Positions 8,129 to 15,329 of a stretch of DNA of 15,329 nt are shown here, piece by piece. Under the pieces are notes generated by a model. That model was given only the letters and a program-made list of their open reading frames with translations, was not told the origin of the DNA and ran no database searches. The DNA is from Clostridia bacterium (GTDB lineage Bacteria; Bacillota_A; Clostridia; Oscillospirales; CAG-272), in contig JAFTDQ010000046.1 of the NCBI GenBank assembly GCA_017454075.1, forward strand, positions 1 through 15,329, read 5' to 3'. Positions within the stretch are counted from its first letter, which is position 1, and every line of letters starts with the position of its first letter. Both the position numbers and the translations under genes were made by a program.

Positions 8129-9346
8129 ATGAAAGTACTTGTTGTAAACGCGGGCAGCTCATCTCTGAAATATCAGCTGCTTGAAACAAAAAGCGGCGAG
8201 GTCCTTGCGAAGGGAATCTGCGAGCGTATAGGGATCGACGGACGTATCGAGCACAGACTCGGAGAGAACGGCGAAAAAACCAAGCGCGATATTCCGATGC
8301 CGAACCACGCCGTCGCCACGAAAATCGTGGTCGACACCCTCACCGATCCCGTGCTCGGATGCATTTCTTCCATGGACGAGATAGAGGCGGTCGGTCACCG
8401 CGTGGTCCACGGCGGTCCGTATTTCTTCGAATCATGCCGAGTGACCCCCGAGGTGATCGAAAAACTCCGTCTGTGCTACGATTTCGCTCCGCTCCATACT
8501 CCGGCGCACCTCATGGGTATTGAGGGATGCACCGCCGTCATGCCGGAGGTCCCCCAGGTTCTCGTTTTTGACACGGCGTTCCATCAGACCATTCCGGAGC
8601 AGGCGTCCACCTACGCGATAAAATACGAAGACACCGTTGATTACAAGATCCGCCGCTACGGGGCTCACGGGACGTCCCACCGTTTCGTATCGGGAGAGAT
8701 GGCGAAGATTCTCGAAAAAACCGAGGGGATCAGGAAAGAAGACAGCAGGATAGTCACGTGTCACATCGGAAACGGCGCGTCCATTTCGGCGGTCAAGGGC
8801 GGAAAATGTCTCGATACGTCGATGGGCTTCACTCCGCTCGACGGAGTTGAAATGGGGACCCGCTGCGGGGCCATCGACCCGGCGATAGTCCCGTATCTCA
8901 TGAAGAAAAAGAATCTTTCTCCCGACGAGATGGCAGACTATATGAACAAAAAGTGCGGTTTCCTCGGGGTTTCCGGCATCTCATCCGACAGCCGTGACAT
9001 AGAGGCGAAAATCCTTGAAGGAGATCACCGCGCCTGGCTCGCCGCTAACATTCTCGCTTATCAGGTCAAAAAATTCATCGGATCATACGCAGCGGCCATG
9101 AACGGCCTTGACGCCGTCGTGTTCACCGCGGGAATGGGCGAGAACAACCCCGAGCTCCGCGACCGCGCCTGCGCCGATATGAGCTTCTACGGCATAGAGA
9201 TAGACCGCGAACTCAACGCGAAGGTACATCATCAGTCTGACATCGTCGAGCTTTCGACGAAAAACAGCCGAGTGAAGGTCTACGTCATCCCGACGAACGA
9301 GGAGCTTATGATCGCCCGCGACACCGAGGATATAGTAACGAAATAA
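8129..9346 (+). CDS. ackA: Acetate kinase
   Basis: Interconverts acetyl phosphate plus ADP with acetate plus ATP, the last step of acetate-forming fermentation. The 405-residue length is typical. Residues known as important in the family are present: N7 and the SSSLK loop (10-14), R91 in GHRVVHGG, D148 in FDTAFH, H180 in GAHGTSH, the IGNGAS phosphate loop (213-218), R245 in GTRCG, the GMGEN adenosine-side motif (335-339) and the C-terminal NEE (390-392). The ribosome site AAAGGG (8112-8117) is 11 bases from the ATG, a little long. Phosphotransacetylase, its usual partner, is not in the window; instead it is last in an operon with the ACT and UPF0210 genes. A strong hairpin follows. Confidence 0.98.
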   Translation: MKVLVVNAGSSSLKYQLLETKSGEVLAKGICERIGIDGRIEHRLGENGEKTKRDIPMPNHAVATKIVVDTLTDPVLGCISSMDEIEAVGHRVVHGGPYFFESCRVTPEVIEKLRLCYDFAPLHTPAHLMGIEGCTAVMPEVPQVLVFDTAFHQTIPEQASTYAIKYEDTVDYKIRRYGAHGTSHRFVSGEMAKILEKTEGIRKEDSRIVTCHIGNGASISAVKGGKCLDTSMGFTPLDGVEMGTRCGAIDPAIVPYLMKKKNLSPDEMADYMNKKCGFLGVSGISSDSRDIEAKILEGDHRAWLAANILAYQVKKFIGSYAAAMNGLDAVVFTAGMGENNPELRDRACADMSFYGIEIDRELNAKVHHQSDIVELSTKNSRVKVYVIPTNEELMIARDTEDIVTK

Positions 9347-9356
9347 AAGCATACGT

Positions 9357-9390
9357 CAAAAGCCCTCGCGTCAGTTCGGGAGGGCTTTTG
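9357..9390 (+). terminator. Terminator after ackA
   Basis: A perfect 11-bp inverted repeat, CAAAAGCCCTC (9357-9367) and GAGGGCTTTTG (9380-9390), around a 12-base loop. The T run (TTTT) lies within the 3' arm and pairs with A in the 5' arm, so it can work in either direction. The next promoter's -35 box begins four bases after it. Confidence 0.85.
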
Positions 9391-9393
9391 CAC

Positions 9394-9422
9394 TTGACAT
9401 AATCGCCCTGTTGGTATATAAT
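9394..9422 (+). promoter_or_regulatory. Perfect-consensus sigma-A promoter before the membrane protein/GT/rha genes
   Basis: -35 TTGACA (9394-9399), a 17-base spacer and -10 TATAAT (9417-9422): both hexamers match consensus exactly. Transcription would start near 9429, giving a leader of about 76 bases. No obvious operator or catabolite-repression site is seen over it, so as read it would be strong and constitutive unless controlled in the leader. Confidence 0.9.
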
Positions 9423-9454
9423 ATCCGGGCTTGCTGATTGAAATGCAGAGAGCG

Positions 9455-9473
9455 CGGCTCCCCGAAGGAGCCG
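9455..9473 (+). promoter_or_regulatory. Leader hairpin upstream of the LPG-synthase-like gene
   Basis: A perfect 7-bp stem CGGCTCC/GGAGCCG with a CCGAA loop lies in the untranslated leader, about 26 bases after the inferred transcript start. It is followed by AATAATAATC rather than T, so it is not a terminator. It could stabilise the 5' end or affect initiation; no known riboswitch class is recognised. Confidence 0.5.
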
Positions 9474-9504
9474 GAATAATAATCATGCGGTCTCGGGTGG
9501 GGAG

Positions 9505-10563
9505 ATGAAAGAAAACAAAAAACGAAGTTTCCCGTGGAGACTGCTTTTTAATATAGGCATCGTACTGCTCACCGTTTTTCTCATAATCTTTTTCGTTTTC
9601 TCGAAAGACGGCATCGTGGATCTCGCCAGAAATCACGTGGAGATCATCGCCGGCTGGATTGCCGCCGCAGTTGCGATTCATCTTCTGAACATTTTTCTCG
9701 ATTCATATATAATTTACCTTTTCACAAAGCATTCCTGTCCGGAATTTACGCTCGGGCAGGCAATCAAGGTCGGGCTGACCGGTCAGTTTTACTGCGCCGT
9801 CACCCCCGGCGCGTCCGGCGGACAACCGATGCAGATCCTCGCGTTTTCCCGTATGGGGATAGACCCGGGGAGCGGGACATCAGCGCTCATTCAGAAGTTT
9901 CTCGTCTGGCAGTTCACGCTCTGCGCGTACTGTATCGTTGCCGTCGCCGCGAAATTCGGCTTTCTGTCGCAGTTCATGAATCCCGCCATGTGGGTCCTGT
10001 CGATAGCCGGGTTCGCCGCGCAGGTGGGCATGATAGCCGTCCTGATGCTCGCTTCCTTCAATCAGGCTCTGACGACGAAGATTGCCTATTTCTTCTGCGA
10101 TCTCGGAGGAAAGATCCGCCTGATAAAAGACGTTGAGTGCAAAAAACGGAAAATCAGCGAGGTGCTCGCTTCTTTTCACGACAACAACAAACAAATGACG
10201 GGAAACGCTCCGCTGATGATAAGGGCGTACGTCGTGACGTTTGTACAGATGACGGCGTATTTTCTCGTGCCGTACTGTATCTCCCGCGCTTTCGGCGTCA
10301 GGTACGGCGTTTTTGATATGCTGTGCGCCGAGGCGTTCGTGAGCATGGTATCGGGACTTGTCCCGCTTCCCGGGGCTTCCGGAGTCACCGAATATTGTTT
10401 CAGCGTGTTTTTCAGCGCGTATTTCCTCCCTCAGACGATGAAATCCGCCATTCTGATCTGGCGCACCGTCACATATTACGGCACGATTCTGCTGACAGCG
10501 CCCTTTGCCGGGCTGAAAAAGAAAAGGCAGAATGCCGACACAGAAAATGCAGAGGTAACCTGA
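9505..10563 (+). CDS. LPG synthase-like/UPF0104 integral membrane protein
   Basis: A 352-residue membrane protein of the lysylphosphatidylglycerol synthase transmembrane (UPF0104, YbhN-like) family, with about seven or eight hydrophobic segments starting at residue 12. Family signatures are YCAVTPGASGGQPMQ (about 93-107) and the later LVPLPGASGVTEYCFS. It has only the membrane part and lacks the soluble aminoacyl-transferase domain of MprF, so it is more likely a lipid or glycolipid flippase-type protein than an LPG synthase. Function is inferred. The ATG at 9505 has GGGGAG directly against it (9499-9504), an unusually close ribosome site, though GGGTGG (9495-9500) is better spaced. Its TGA is immediately followed by the start of the glycosyltransferase, suggesting the two act together on an envelope lipid or polysaccharide. 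Confidence 0.88.
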   Translation: MKENKKRSFPWRLLFNIGIVLLTVFLIIFFVFSKDGIVDLARNHVEIIAGWIAAAVAIHLLNIFLDSYIIYLFTKHSCPEFTLGQAIKVGLTGQFYCAVTPGASGGQPMQILAFSRMGIDPGSGTSALIQKFLVWQFTLCAYCIVAVAAKFGFLSQFMNPAMWVLSIAGFAAQVGMIAVLMLASFNQALTTKIAYFFCDLGGKIRLIKDVECKKRKISEVLASFHDNNKQMTGNAPLMIRAYVVTFVQMTAYFLVPYCISRAFGVRYGVFDMLCAEAFVSMVSGLVPLPGASGVTEYCFSVFFSAYFLPQTMKSAILIWRTVTYYGTILLTAPFAGLKKKRQNADTENAEVT

Positions 10564-11544
10564 TTGAACGTTTCCATCTCGGTAATCGTACCCATATACA
10601 ACGTCGAACGCTATATTTTCAAGTGTCTTGAGTCGATTAAGAATCAGACGTTCAAGGACTTTGAGGTCATCCTCGTAAACGACGGCACCCCGGACGGGAG
10701 CATGGAGATCGCCGCGAAGTTCGCGGCGGAGGACGCGAGGTTCAGGATCTTCGACAAGGAGAACGGAGGTCTCAGCGACGCGAGGAATTTCGGAATAAGG
10801 CAGTCGCGCGGGGACTATATCGCTTTTGTCGACAGCGATGATTATCTGCATCCCGATTATCTTAAAACGCTTTACGATGCGTGCGAAAAGAACGGCGCCG
10901 ACATGTCGTGCTGCAGATACCTGTTTTCGTACAGGGACGGAAAGTTTTTCGGATCGTGGCTCTTCAACGCGAGAAAACGCGTCGTGAGCAGCGAACGGGG
11001 GATAAAGATGCTGATAAACGACGTGTTTCTTCAGAACATGGCGTGGAGCAGGCTTTGCCGCAGGGAGCTTTTCACTCGAACGGGCGTCGAGTTTCCCGAT
11101 ATGTATTACGAGGATATAGCGACGACCCCCCGTCTGCTCTGCAACGGAAGCAAACTCGCGATAACCGGAAAGAGACTGTATTATTACGCCATCCGCGGCG
11201 GGAGCATAACCCAGACAAAGGGCGCGAAACTCATAAACGACTACATGCGCTCTCTGCTTGTTATATGCAATTTTTTCAGATATAACGGGCAGTATGAAAA
11301 GTACAGAAAACGGATTTTCTTTGACGCCTGGAAGGTCTATTTCGCAAATCTCTGGCAGATACTCGTGCTTCACATATGCGCGGGGACGCTCGGTGGAATG
11401 GGGAAGAACTTCTCCCGGATGAGAAAGGACCGCAGGTACATAACCTCGGCAGAGTTCGTTCCGACCGATTCATTCCCGGAGCTGCCGTTCCCGATAATCG
11501 AACCGGTCAGAAAAAAAGACCGTAAAAAATCCGAAACCGAATGA
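10564..11544 (+). CDS. Family 2 glycosyltransferase (TTG start)
   Basis: A 326-residue GT-A fold glycosyltransferase that would add a sugar from a nucleotide-sugar donor at the inner membrane face. Motifs in order: SVIVPIYNVE (6-15), VNDGTPDGS (38-46), ENGGLSDARN (66-75), the metal-binding DSDD (90-93) and YED (182-184), where the acidic pair is the likely catalytic base. The C-terminal third is basic with a hydrophobic patch (about 257-275) that may sit on the membrane. The donor and acceptor are unknown. The start is taken as TTG at 10564 because no ATG exists near the N-terminus, the family normally begins a few residues before SVIVP, and AGAGG (10551-10555) is eight bases ahead. It abuts the upstream stop with no gap. 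Confidence 0.92.
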   Translation: MNVSISVIVPIYNVERYIFKCLESIKNQTFKDFEVILVNDGTPDGSMEIAAKFAAEDARFRIFDKENGGLSDARNFGIRQSRGDYIAFVDSDDYLHPDYLKTLYDACEKNGADMSCCRYLFSYRDGKFFGSWLFNARKRVVSSERGIKMLINDVFLQNMAWSRLCRRELFTRTGVEFPDMYYEDIATTPRLLCNGSKLAITGKRLYYYAIRGGSITQTKGAKLINDYMRSLLVICNFFRYNGQYEKYRKRIFFDAWKVYFANLWQILVLHICAGTLGGMGKNFSRMRKDRRYITSAEFVPTDSFPELPFPIIEPVRKKDRKKSETE

Positions 11545-11581
11545 GCCGCCACTTTCATACGGGCGGATTGGGAGACTGAAA

Positions 11582-12985
11582 ATGGGCAGAACATACTATC
11601 TCGCTGTTGACATCGGCGCCTCGAGCGGGCGGCATATCCTCTCGTATACCGAGGACGGTGTGATCCGTACCGAAGAGATTTACCGTTTCAAAAACGGGCA
11701 GAAGAACGACGGCGGAACGCTCGTGTGGGATACCGGCGAGCTTTTCCGCAGCATCGTCGAAGGCATGAAAAAAGCAAAGGAACTCGGTAAAATTCCGTCC
11801 TATATGGCGATCGATACCTGGGGCGTTGATTTTGTGCTGATAAACGGACGGGGAAAGGTGGTCGGCAAACCCGTCGGATACCGTGACTCACGTAACGACG
11901 GTATGGAAAAAGAAGTATCAAAGATCATATCTCCCGGGGACCTGTACCGCAGGACAGGAATACAGTTTCAGCGTTTCAACACGATATATCAGCTCGCGGC
12001 CGTGAAAAAATATCACCCCGAAGAGCTCGGCGCGGCGAAAAAGCTGCTTTTCATACCCGATTATTTCAACTATCTCCTCACCGGAAAGGCGGAGTGCGAG
12101 TATACCGAGGCCTCGACGTCAAATCTTCTGAGCGTCGGGACCGGCACGTGGGACCGCGAACTTATCGAAATGCTCGGGCTTCCGTCGCACATCTTCCTCG
12201 ACCTGAAAATGCCGGGGACGAAGATCGGACGACTCAGAAAAGAGATCGCCCGGGAGATCGGATATGATCTCACTGTAATGCACGCGGCGTCGCATGACAC
12301 GGGCTCGGCGGTGCTCGCCGTTCCGACGTCATCCGACGACGTTGCGTACCTCAGCTCCGGGACCTGGTCGCTCCTCGGAGTTGAGAGCATGGAACCCATC
12401 GTAACGGACGAGTCCATGGCGGCAAACGTGACGAACGAGGGCGGCTACGATATGAGATACCGCTGTCTGAAAAACATCACCGGGCTCTGGATGATACAGT
12501 CTATCCGCGGCGAGTGCGGCGGCAAGTACACGTTTGACGAGCTCTGCGGCATGGCGGCCGAATACGGGAACACGACCTGCCGCGTTGACGTGAACGACGA
12601 AATGTTCCTCGCGCCGGAAAACATGACGGAGGCCGTAAGAAAGGCCATGGGGAAGCCCGACGCCCCGCTCGGCGAGGTGCTCGCGACGGTGTATCACAGT
12701 CTCGCGGACTGTTACGCCAGGACCATAAAACAAATAAGCAGAGTGTCGGGCAAGAAGCTCTCCGCGCTTCACATAATAGGAGGCGGGAGCAAGGACGATC
12801 TTCTCAACCGGCTGACCGCCGAGGCCTGCGGGATCGACGTTTACACCGGCCCGACCGAGGCGACGGCGATCGGTAATCTGATCGCTCAGATGCTCGGCAC
12901 CGGAGCGTTTTCGAGCCTTGCGGAGGCAAGGGCAGCCGTAGCGGGATCATTTGACGTTAAAAAAATCGACATCAGGAGAGGTTAA
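11582..12985 (+). CDS. rhaB: Rhamnulokinase
   Basis: Phosphorylates L-rhamnulose with ATP to L-rhamnulose-1-phosphate, step two of L-rhamnose breakdown. The 467 residues fit the FGGY carbohydrate kinase family. Visible are the phosphate loop DIGASSGRH (10-18), the sugar-binding DTWGVDF (78-84) with D83, HDTGSAV (238-244) with the likely catalytic base D239, the ATP-site SSGTWSLLG (258-266), NEGG (285-288) and GGGSKDDLLN (400-409). Assignment to RhaB rather than fuculokinase or xylulokinase rests on these family-specific stretches and on rhaA and rhaD directly downstream. Start ATG has GGGAG seven bases ahead. The stop is one base before the rhaA start. It follows the glycosyltransferase by 37 bases, with no promoter visible in the gap. 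Confidence 0.95.
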   Translation: MGRTYYLAVDIGASSGRHILSYTEDGVIRTEEIYRFKNGQKNDGGTLVWDTGELFRSIVEGMKKAKELGKIPSYMAIDTWGVDFVLINGRGKVVGKPVGYRDSRNDGMEKEVSKIISPGDLYRRTGIQFQRFNTIYQLAAVKKYHPEELGAAKKLLFIPDYFNYLLTGKAECEYTEASTSNLLSVGTGTWDRELIEMLGLPSHIFLDLKMPGTKIGRLRKEIAREIGYDLTVMHAASHDTGSAVLAVPTSSDDVAYLSSGTWSLLGVESMEPIVTDESMAANVTNEGGYDMRYRCLKNITGLWMIQSIRGECGGKYTFDELCGMAAEYGNTTCRVDVNDEMFLAPENMTEAVRKAMGKPDAPLGEVLATVYHSLADCYARTIKQISRVSGKKLSALHIIGGGSKDDLLNRLTAEACGIDVYTGPTEATAIGNLIAQMLGTGAFSSLAEARAAVAGSFDVKKIDIRRG

Positions 12986-12986
12986 A

Positions 12987-14231
12987 ATGAACAGTCAGTA
13001 CAAATACGCAAAAGAAAAATACGCGTCGATAGGAATAGACACCGACGCCGTCATAAAAAAACTCAGGACGGTCCCGATCTCGCTTCACTGCTGGCAGGGC
13101 GACGACGTGCACGGCTTTGTGTCCGGCGACTCGCTTTCCGGAGGTATTCAGGTGACCGGGAATTATCCCGGGGCGGCGCGCACGCCGGCCGAGCTCATGG
13201 CGGACTACGACTTTGCCCTTAAACTCGACGGAGGTGCGCACAAGATAAATCTCCACGCCATTTACGCCGTTTTTGAAAACGGAGAGCATCCCGACGTCGA
13301 CGAGCTTCTGCCGAGACATTTCGCCCCGTGGGTGAAATTCGCGAAGGACAGGGGGCTCGGGATCGATTTCAACCCGACGTGCTTTTCTCATCCCAAAGCG
13401 GAAAAGTGGACGCTCTGTTCGCCCGACGAGGAGATAAGAAAGTTCTGGGTGAGACACTGCGTCGCATGCATAAGGATCTCAGAGTATTTCGCGTCGGAGA
13501 CCGGCGTCCCCTGCGTGATGAATATATGGATCCCCGACGGCATGAAGGACGTTCCTGCCGACAGGACCGGCCCGAGGGCAAGATATCTGAAATCGCTTGA
13601 CGAGATCCTCGGCTGCGGCTACGACAGGGAAAAAGTGATCGTCACGGTTGAATCGAAGGTCTTCGGCATCGGTCTCGAATCATATACCTCAGGCTCGGCC
13701 GAGTTCACGCTCGGGTACGCGCTCTCCCGCGGGATCACTCCGCTAATGGACAACGGGCACTATCATCCGACCGAGATGGTATCCGACAAGATCAGCTCGC
13801 TCCTCCTGTATTCGAAAAAGCTCGCTCTTCACGTGACTCGCCCCGTTCGCTGGGACAGCGACCACGTCGTTCGCTTCGACGATGAAACGAAAGAGATCGC
13901 CAAGGAGATCGTGGCGAGCGGCCGCATGGACGACGTGATCATAGCGCTCGACTATTTCGACGGAAGCATAAACCGCATAGCCGCCTGGGTCCTCGGGCTG
14001 CGCAATTTCAGAAAAGCGCTCCTTTCGGCTATGCTCACTCCTCACGAAACCTATAAAAAGCTCCAGGACGAGGGCAGGCTGACCGAGCTTCTCGTCCGTC
14101 AGGAAGAGCTCAAGACCTTCCCGTTCTCCGCCGTGTGGGACGAATACTGCGAAGAATGCGGCGTTCCGACGGGGACCGCCTGGTTCGACGAGATCGAAAA
14201 ATACGAAAGGGAAGTGCTTCTGAAGCGCTGA
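12987..14231 (+). CDS. rhaA: L-rhamnose isomerase
   Basis: Interconverts L-rhamnose and L-rhamnulose, the entry step. The 414 residues fit the RhaA family, a metal-dependent TIM barrel that works as a tetramer in the cytoplasm. Likely metal ligands, matched to those known for the E. coli enzyme by constant offset, are E222 (VESK), D255 and H258 (MDNGHYH), H282 (LHVTRP), D290 and D292 (WDSDH) and D322 (LDYFD). All are present, so the enzyme looks active. The frame is open back to 12951, but that start overlaps rhaB. The ATG at 12987 has AGGAG at 12974-12978, eight bases ahead, and gives the usual N-terminus. The gene is tightly packed between rhaB and rhaD. Confidence 0.97.
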   Translation: MNSQYKYAKEKYASIGIDTDAVIKKLRTVPISLHCWQGDDVHGFVSGDSLSGGIQVTGNYPGAARTPAELMADYDFALKLDGGAHKINLHAIYAVFENGEHPDVDELLPRHFAPWVKFAKDRGLGIDFNPTCFSHPKAEKWTLCSPDEEIRKFWVRHCVACIRISEYFASETGVPCVMNIWIPDGMKDVPADRTGPRARYLKSLDEILGCGYDREKVIVTVESKVFGIGLESYTSGSAEFTLGYALSRGITPLMDNGHYHPTEMVSDKISSLLLYSKKLALHVTRPVRWDSDHVVRFDDETKEIAKEIVASGRMDDVIIALDYFDGSINRIAAWVLGLRNFRKALLSAMLTPHETYKKLQDEGRLTELLVRQEELKTFPFSAVWDEYCEECGVPTGTAWFDEIEKYEREVLLKR

Positions 14232-14243
14232 AAGGTGCCGGAC

Positions 14244-15077
14244 ATGAAAGTGACTGAAACAGAGTTCGCGAAGGGCTTTATAAAGCTCGCCGACGACGGG
14301 TATAAACAGGGATATCACGAAAGGAACGGCGGTAATCTGTCGTACAGACTGACGGAAAGCGACGTTGCCTCGGTCGCCGATCAGCTTGACCTTACCCGTG
14401 AATGGCGCGACATCGGGACGGACGTGCCCTCGCTTGCCGGATCGTATTTCATGGTGACCGGCACCGGCGAGTTTTTCCGCAACGTGAAAGAAATGCCCGA
14501 AAAGACGTCCGGTCTTATCGAGGTCGACGGGACGGGAACAAAATATCGCATCGTATGGGGCTTTTCCGGCGGCGGACGCCCGACAAGCGAGATACCGACT
14601 CATCTTATGAATCACGAGGTGGTGATGAAACGTTCCGGAGGGAAGCTCAGGGTCATCTATCACTGCCATCCCGTGAACATCATCGCGCTCACCTTCATCC
14701 TCCCGCTCGACGATGGGATATTCAGCCGCGAGCTCTGGGAGTCCATGACGGAGTGCCCGATAATCGCCCCGGCAGGCGTCGGCGTCGTGCCGTGGATGAT
14801 GCCAGGCGGGCGGGACATAGCCGTCGCGACCTCAAAGAAAATGGAGATCTACGACGCCGTGATATGGGCGCATCACGGGATCTTCTGTACCGGAGACACC
14901 TTTGACAACACCTTCGGGCTCATGCACATGCTCGAAAAGAGCGCCGAAATCCTCCTGAAGATACTCGCCGTGACGGGCGAGAAGCGCCAGACAATCCGAC
15001 GCGAAAACTTCATCGCGATAGAAAAGGATTTCCACGTCAAGCTCAACGACGACGTTCTCGCGATAACGAGAGAATAA
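14244..15077 (+). CDS. rhaD: Rhamnulose-1-phosphate aldolase
   Basis: Cleaves L-rhamnulose-1-phosphate into dihydroxyacetone phosphate and L-lactaldehyde, the last core step. It is a class II, zinc-dependent aldolase of the RhaD/FucA/AraD family with 277 residues, close to the usual length. Zinc ligands are H140 and H142 (YHCHP) and H211 (AHHG), with E116 (SEIPTH) as the likely catalytic acid/base; NGGNLSYR (28-35) is the N-terminal phosphate-binding region. The frame also allows a GTG at 14235, but the ATG at 14244 has AAAGG (14231-14235) eight bases ahead and is preferred. It starts 12 bases after the rhaA stop. A strong bidirectional terminator follows. Confidence 0.95.
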   Translation: MKVTETEFAKGFIKLADDGYKQGYHERNGGNLSYRLTESDVASVADQLDLTREWRDIGTDVPSLAGSYFMVTGTGEFFRNVKEMPEKTSGLIEVDGTGTKYRIVWGFSGGGRPTSEIPTHLMNHEVVMKRSGGKLRVIYHCHPVNIIALTFILPLDDGIFSRELWESMTECPIIAPAGVGVVPWMMPGGRDIAVATSKKMEIYDAVIWAHHGIFCTGDTFDNTFGLMHMLEKSAEILLKILAVTGEKRQTIRRENFIAIEKDFHVKLNDDVLAITRE

Positions 15078-15094
15078 TACGAAAAACGTACTAA

Positions 15095-15135
15095 AACAAT
15101 CCCGCCCGCGGCTTAATACCGCGGGCGGGACTGTT
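15095..15135. terminator. Bidirectional terminator between rhaD and the convergent partial gene
   Basis: A perfect 11-bp GC-rich stem, CCCGCCCGCGG (15101-15111) with CCGCGGGCGGG (15119-15129) and a 7-base loop. It is extended by T-A and AACA/TGTT pairs with one mismatch. On the plus strand it is followed by TGTTATTATT, and on the minus strand by TTGTTTTA, so it can serve both rhaD and the convergent gene. Confidence 0.9.
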
Positions 15136-15136
15136 A

Positions 15137-15328
15137 TTATTCTGCCGTAACGAAGACCGCGTCGGCACCGGAGGAGATTACCGAATAAACTCCGTTTTCC
15201 GGCGTCAGTACTCTCGGGATGCCTTTTTCATACGCCGTCACGACGGAAACGTCATCGGAGACGGTAAACGAAACTGTTGCCCGGCTTTCTTTTTTGAACT
15301 GGTAATCGGTACAGTTAATGTTGAATAG
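15137..15328 (-). CDS. C-terminal fragment of a possibly secreted glycoside hydrolase-like protein (partial, cut by right edge)
   Basis: The minus strand from 15328 reads 63 open codons ending in TAA at 15139-15137. The residues alternate polar and hydrophobic as in a beta-sandwich (RATVSFTVSDDVSVVTAY, 16-33) and end with NGVYSVISSGADAVFVTAE, a closing pattern often seen in C-terminal Ig-like or jelly-roll domains of glycoside hydrolases. The other minus-strand frame checked has an early stop. The enzyme family cannot be named from this tail. A rhamnosidase would fit next to rha genes, but nothing in the visible residues shows it. Confidence 0.65.
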   Translation of the reverse strand, partial: LFNINCTDYQFKKESRATVSFTVSDDVSVVTAYEKGIPRVLTPENGVYSVISSGADAVFVTAE

Positions 15329-15329
15329 C

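Noticed and set aside
9429..9504. Possible T-box riboswitch (AGAGAGC then hairpin, and GGGTGG near the start)
   Set aside because: The leader is only about 76 bases, lacks a specificity loop, antiterminator and terminator, and the downstream genes are not amino-acid related; the resemblance is superficial.
9880..11373. A 497-codon open frame on the minus strand
   Set aside because: It runs antisense to both the membrane protein and the glycosyltransferase genes, matches no family and has no promoter or ribosome site.

Overview
The window looks like a chromosomal stretch from a fairly GC-rich member of the Clostridia (Bacillota), probably an uncultured gut-type anaerobe. The grounds are strong GGAGG-type ribosome sites, clear sigma-A promoters with 17-bp spacers, a clostridial-type GLUG-repeat lipoprotein, an ACT/UPF0210 gene pair and a rhaB-rhaA-rhaD set. 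The exact taxon cannot be fixed from sequence alone. I see no RNA genes, CRISPR arrays, insertion sequences or phage genes. Overall this is a well-organised housekeeping and sugar-catabolism region, not an obvious island, and I did not find a clear new biological system.

Layout. (1) 1-1838, plus strand: the tail of an unidentified gene, an MFS transporter and a small nitroreductase-like flavoprotein, closed by a terminator at 1809-1838. (2) 1867-6137, minus strand: the translational GTPase TypA/BipA with its own promoter and terminator, then a separately promoted surface lipoprotein carrying three cysteine-pair repeats and a GLUG-type beta-helix region. (3) 6070-6466: a 397-bp divergent intergenic region holding the typA promoter and the promoter of the next operon. 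(4) 6467-9390, plus strand: ACT-domain protein, UPF0210 (PFL family) protein and acetate kinase, apparently one operon ending in a strong hairpin. (5) 9394-15135, plus strand: a perfect-consensus promoter, a leader with a hairpin and a tiny upstream ORF, an LPG-synthase-like membrane protein, a family 2 glycosyltransferase, then rhamnulokinase, L-rhamnose isomerase and rhamnulose-1-phosphate aldolase, closed by a bidirectional terminator. (6) 15137-15328, minus strand: the C-terminal end of a protein running in from the right, possibly a secreted glycoside hydrolase.

How the genes work together. RhaA isomerises L-rhamnose to L-rhamnulose, RhaB phosphorylates it and RhaD splits rhamnulose-1-phosphate into dihydroxyacetone phosphate and L-lactaldehyde, so the core intracellular pathway is complete here. 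No rhamnose regulator, transporter, mutarotase or lactaldehyde reductase is visible. The membrane protein and glycosyltransferase ahead of rhaB look like envelope genes, and I see no separate promoter between them and rhaB. Acetate kinase provides ATP from acetyl phosphate in fermentation; its usual partner pta is not in the window.
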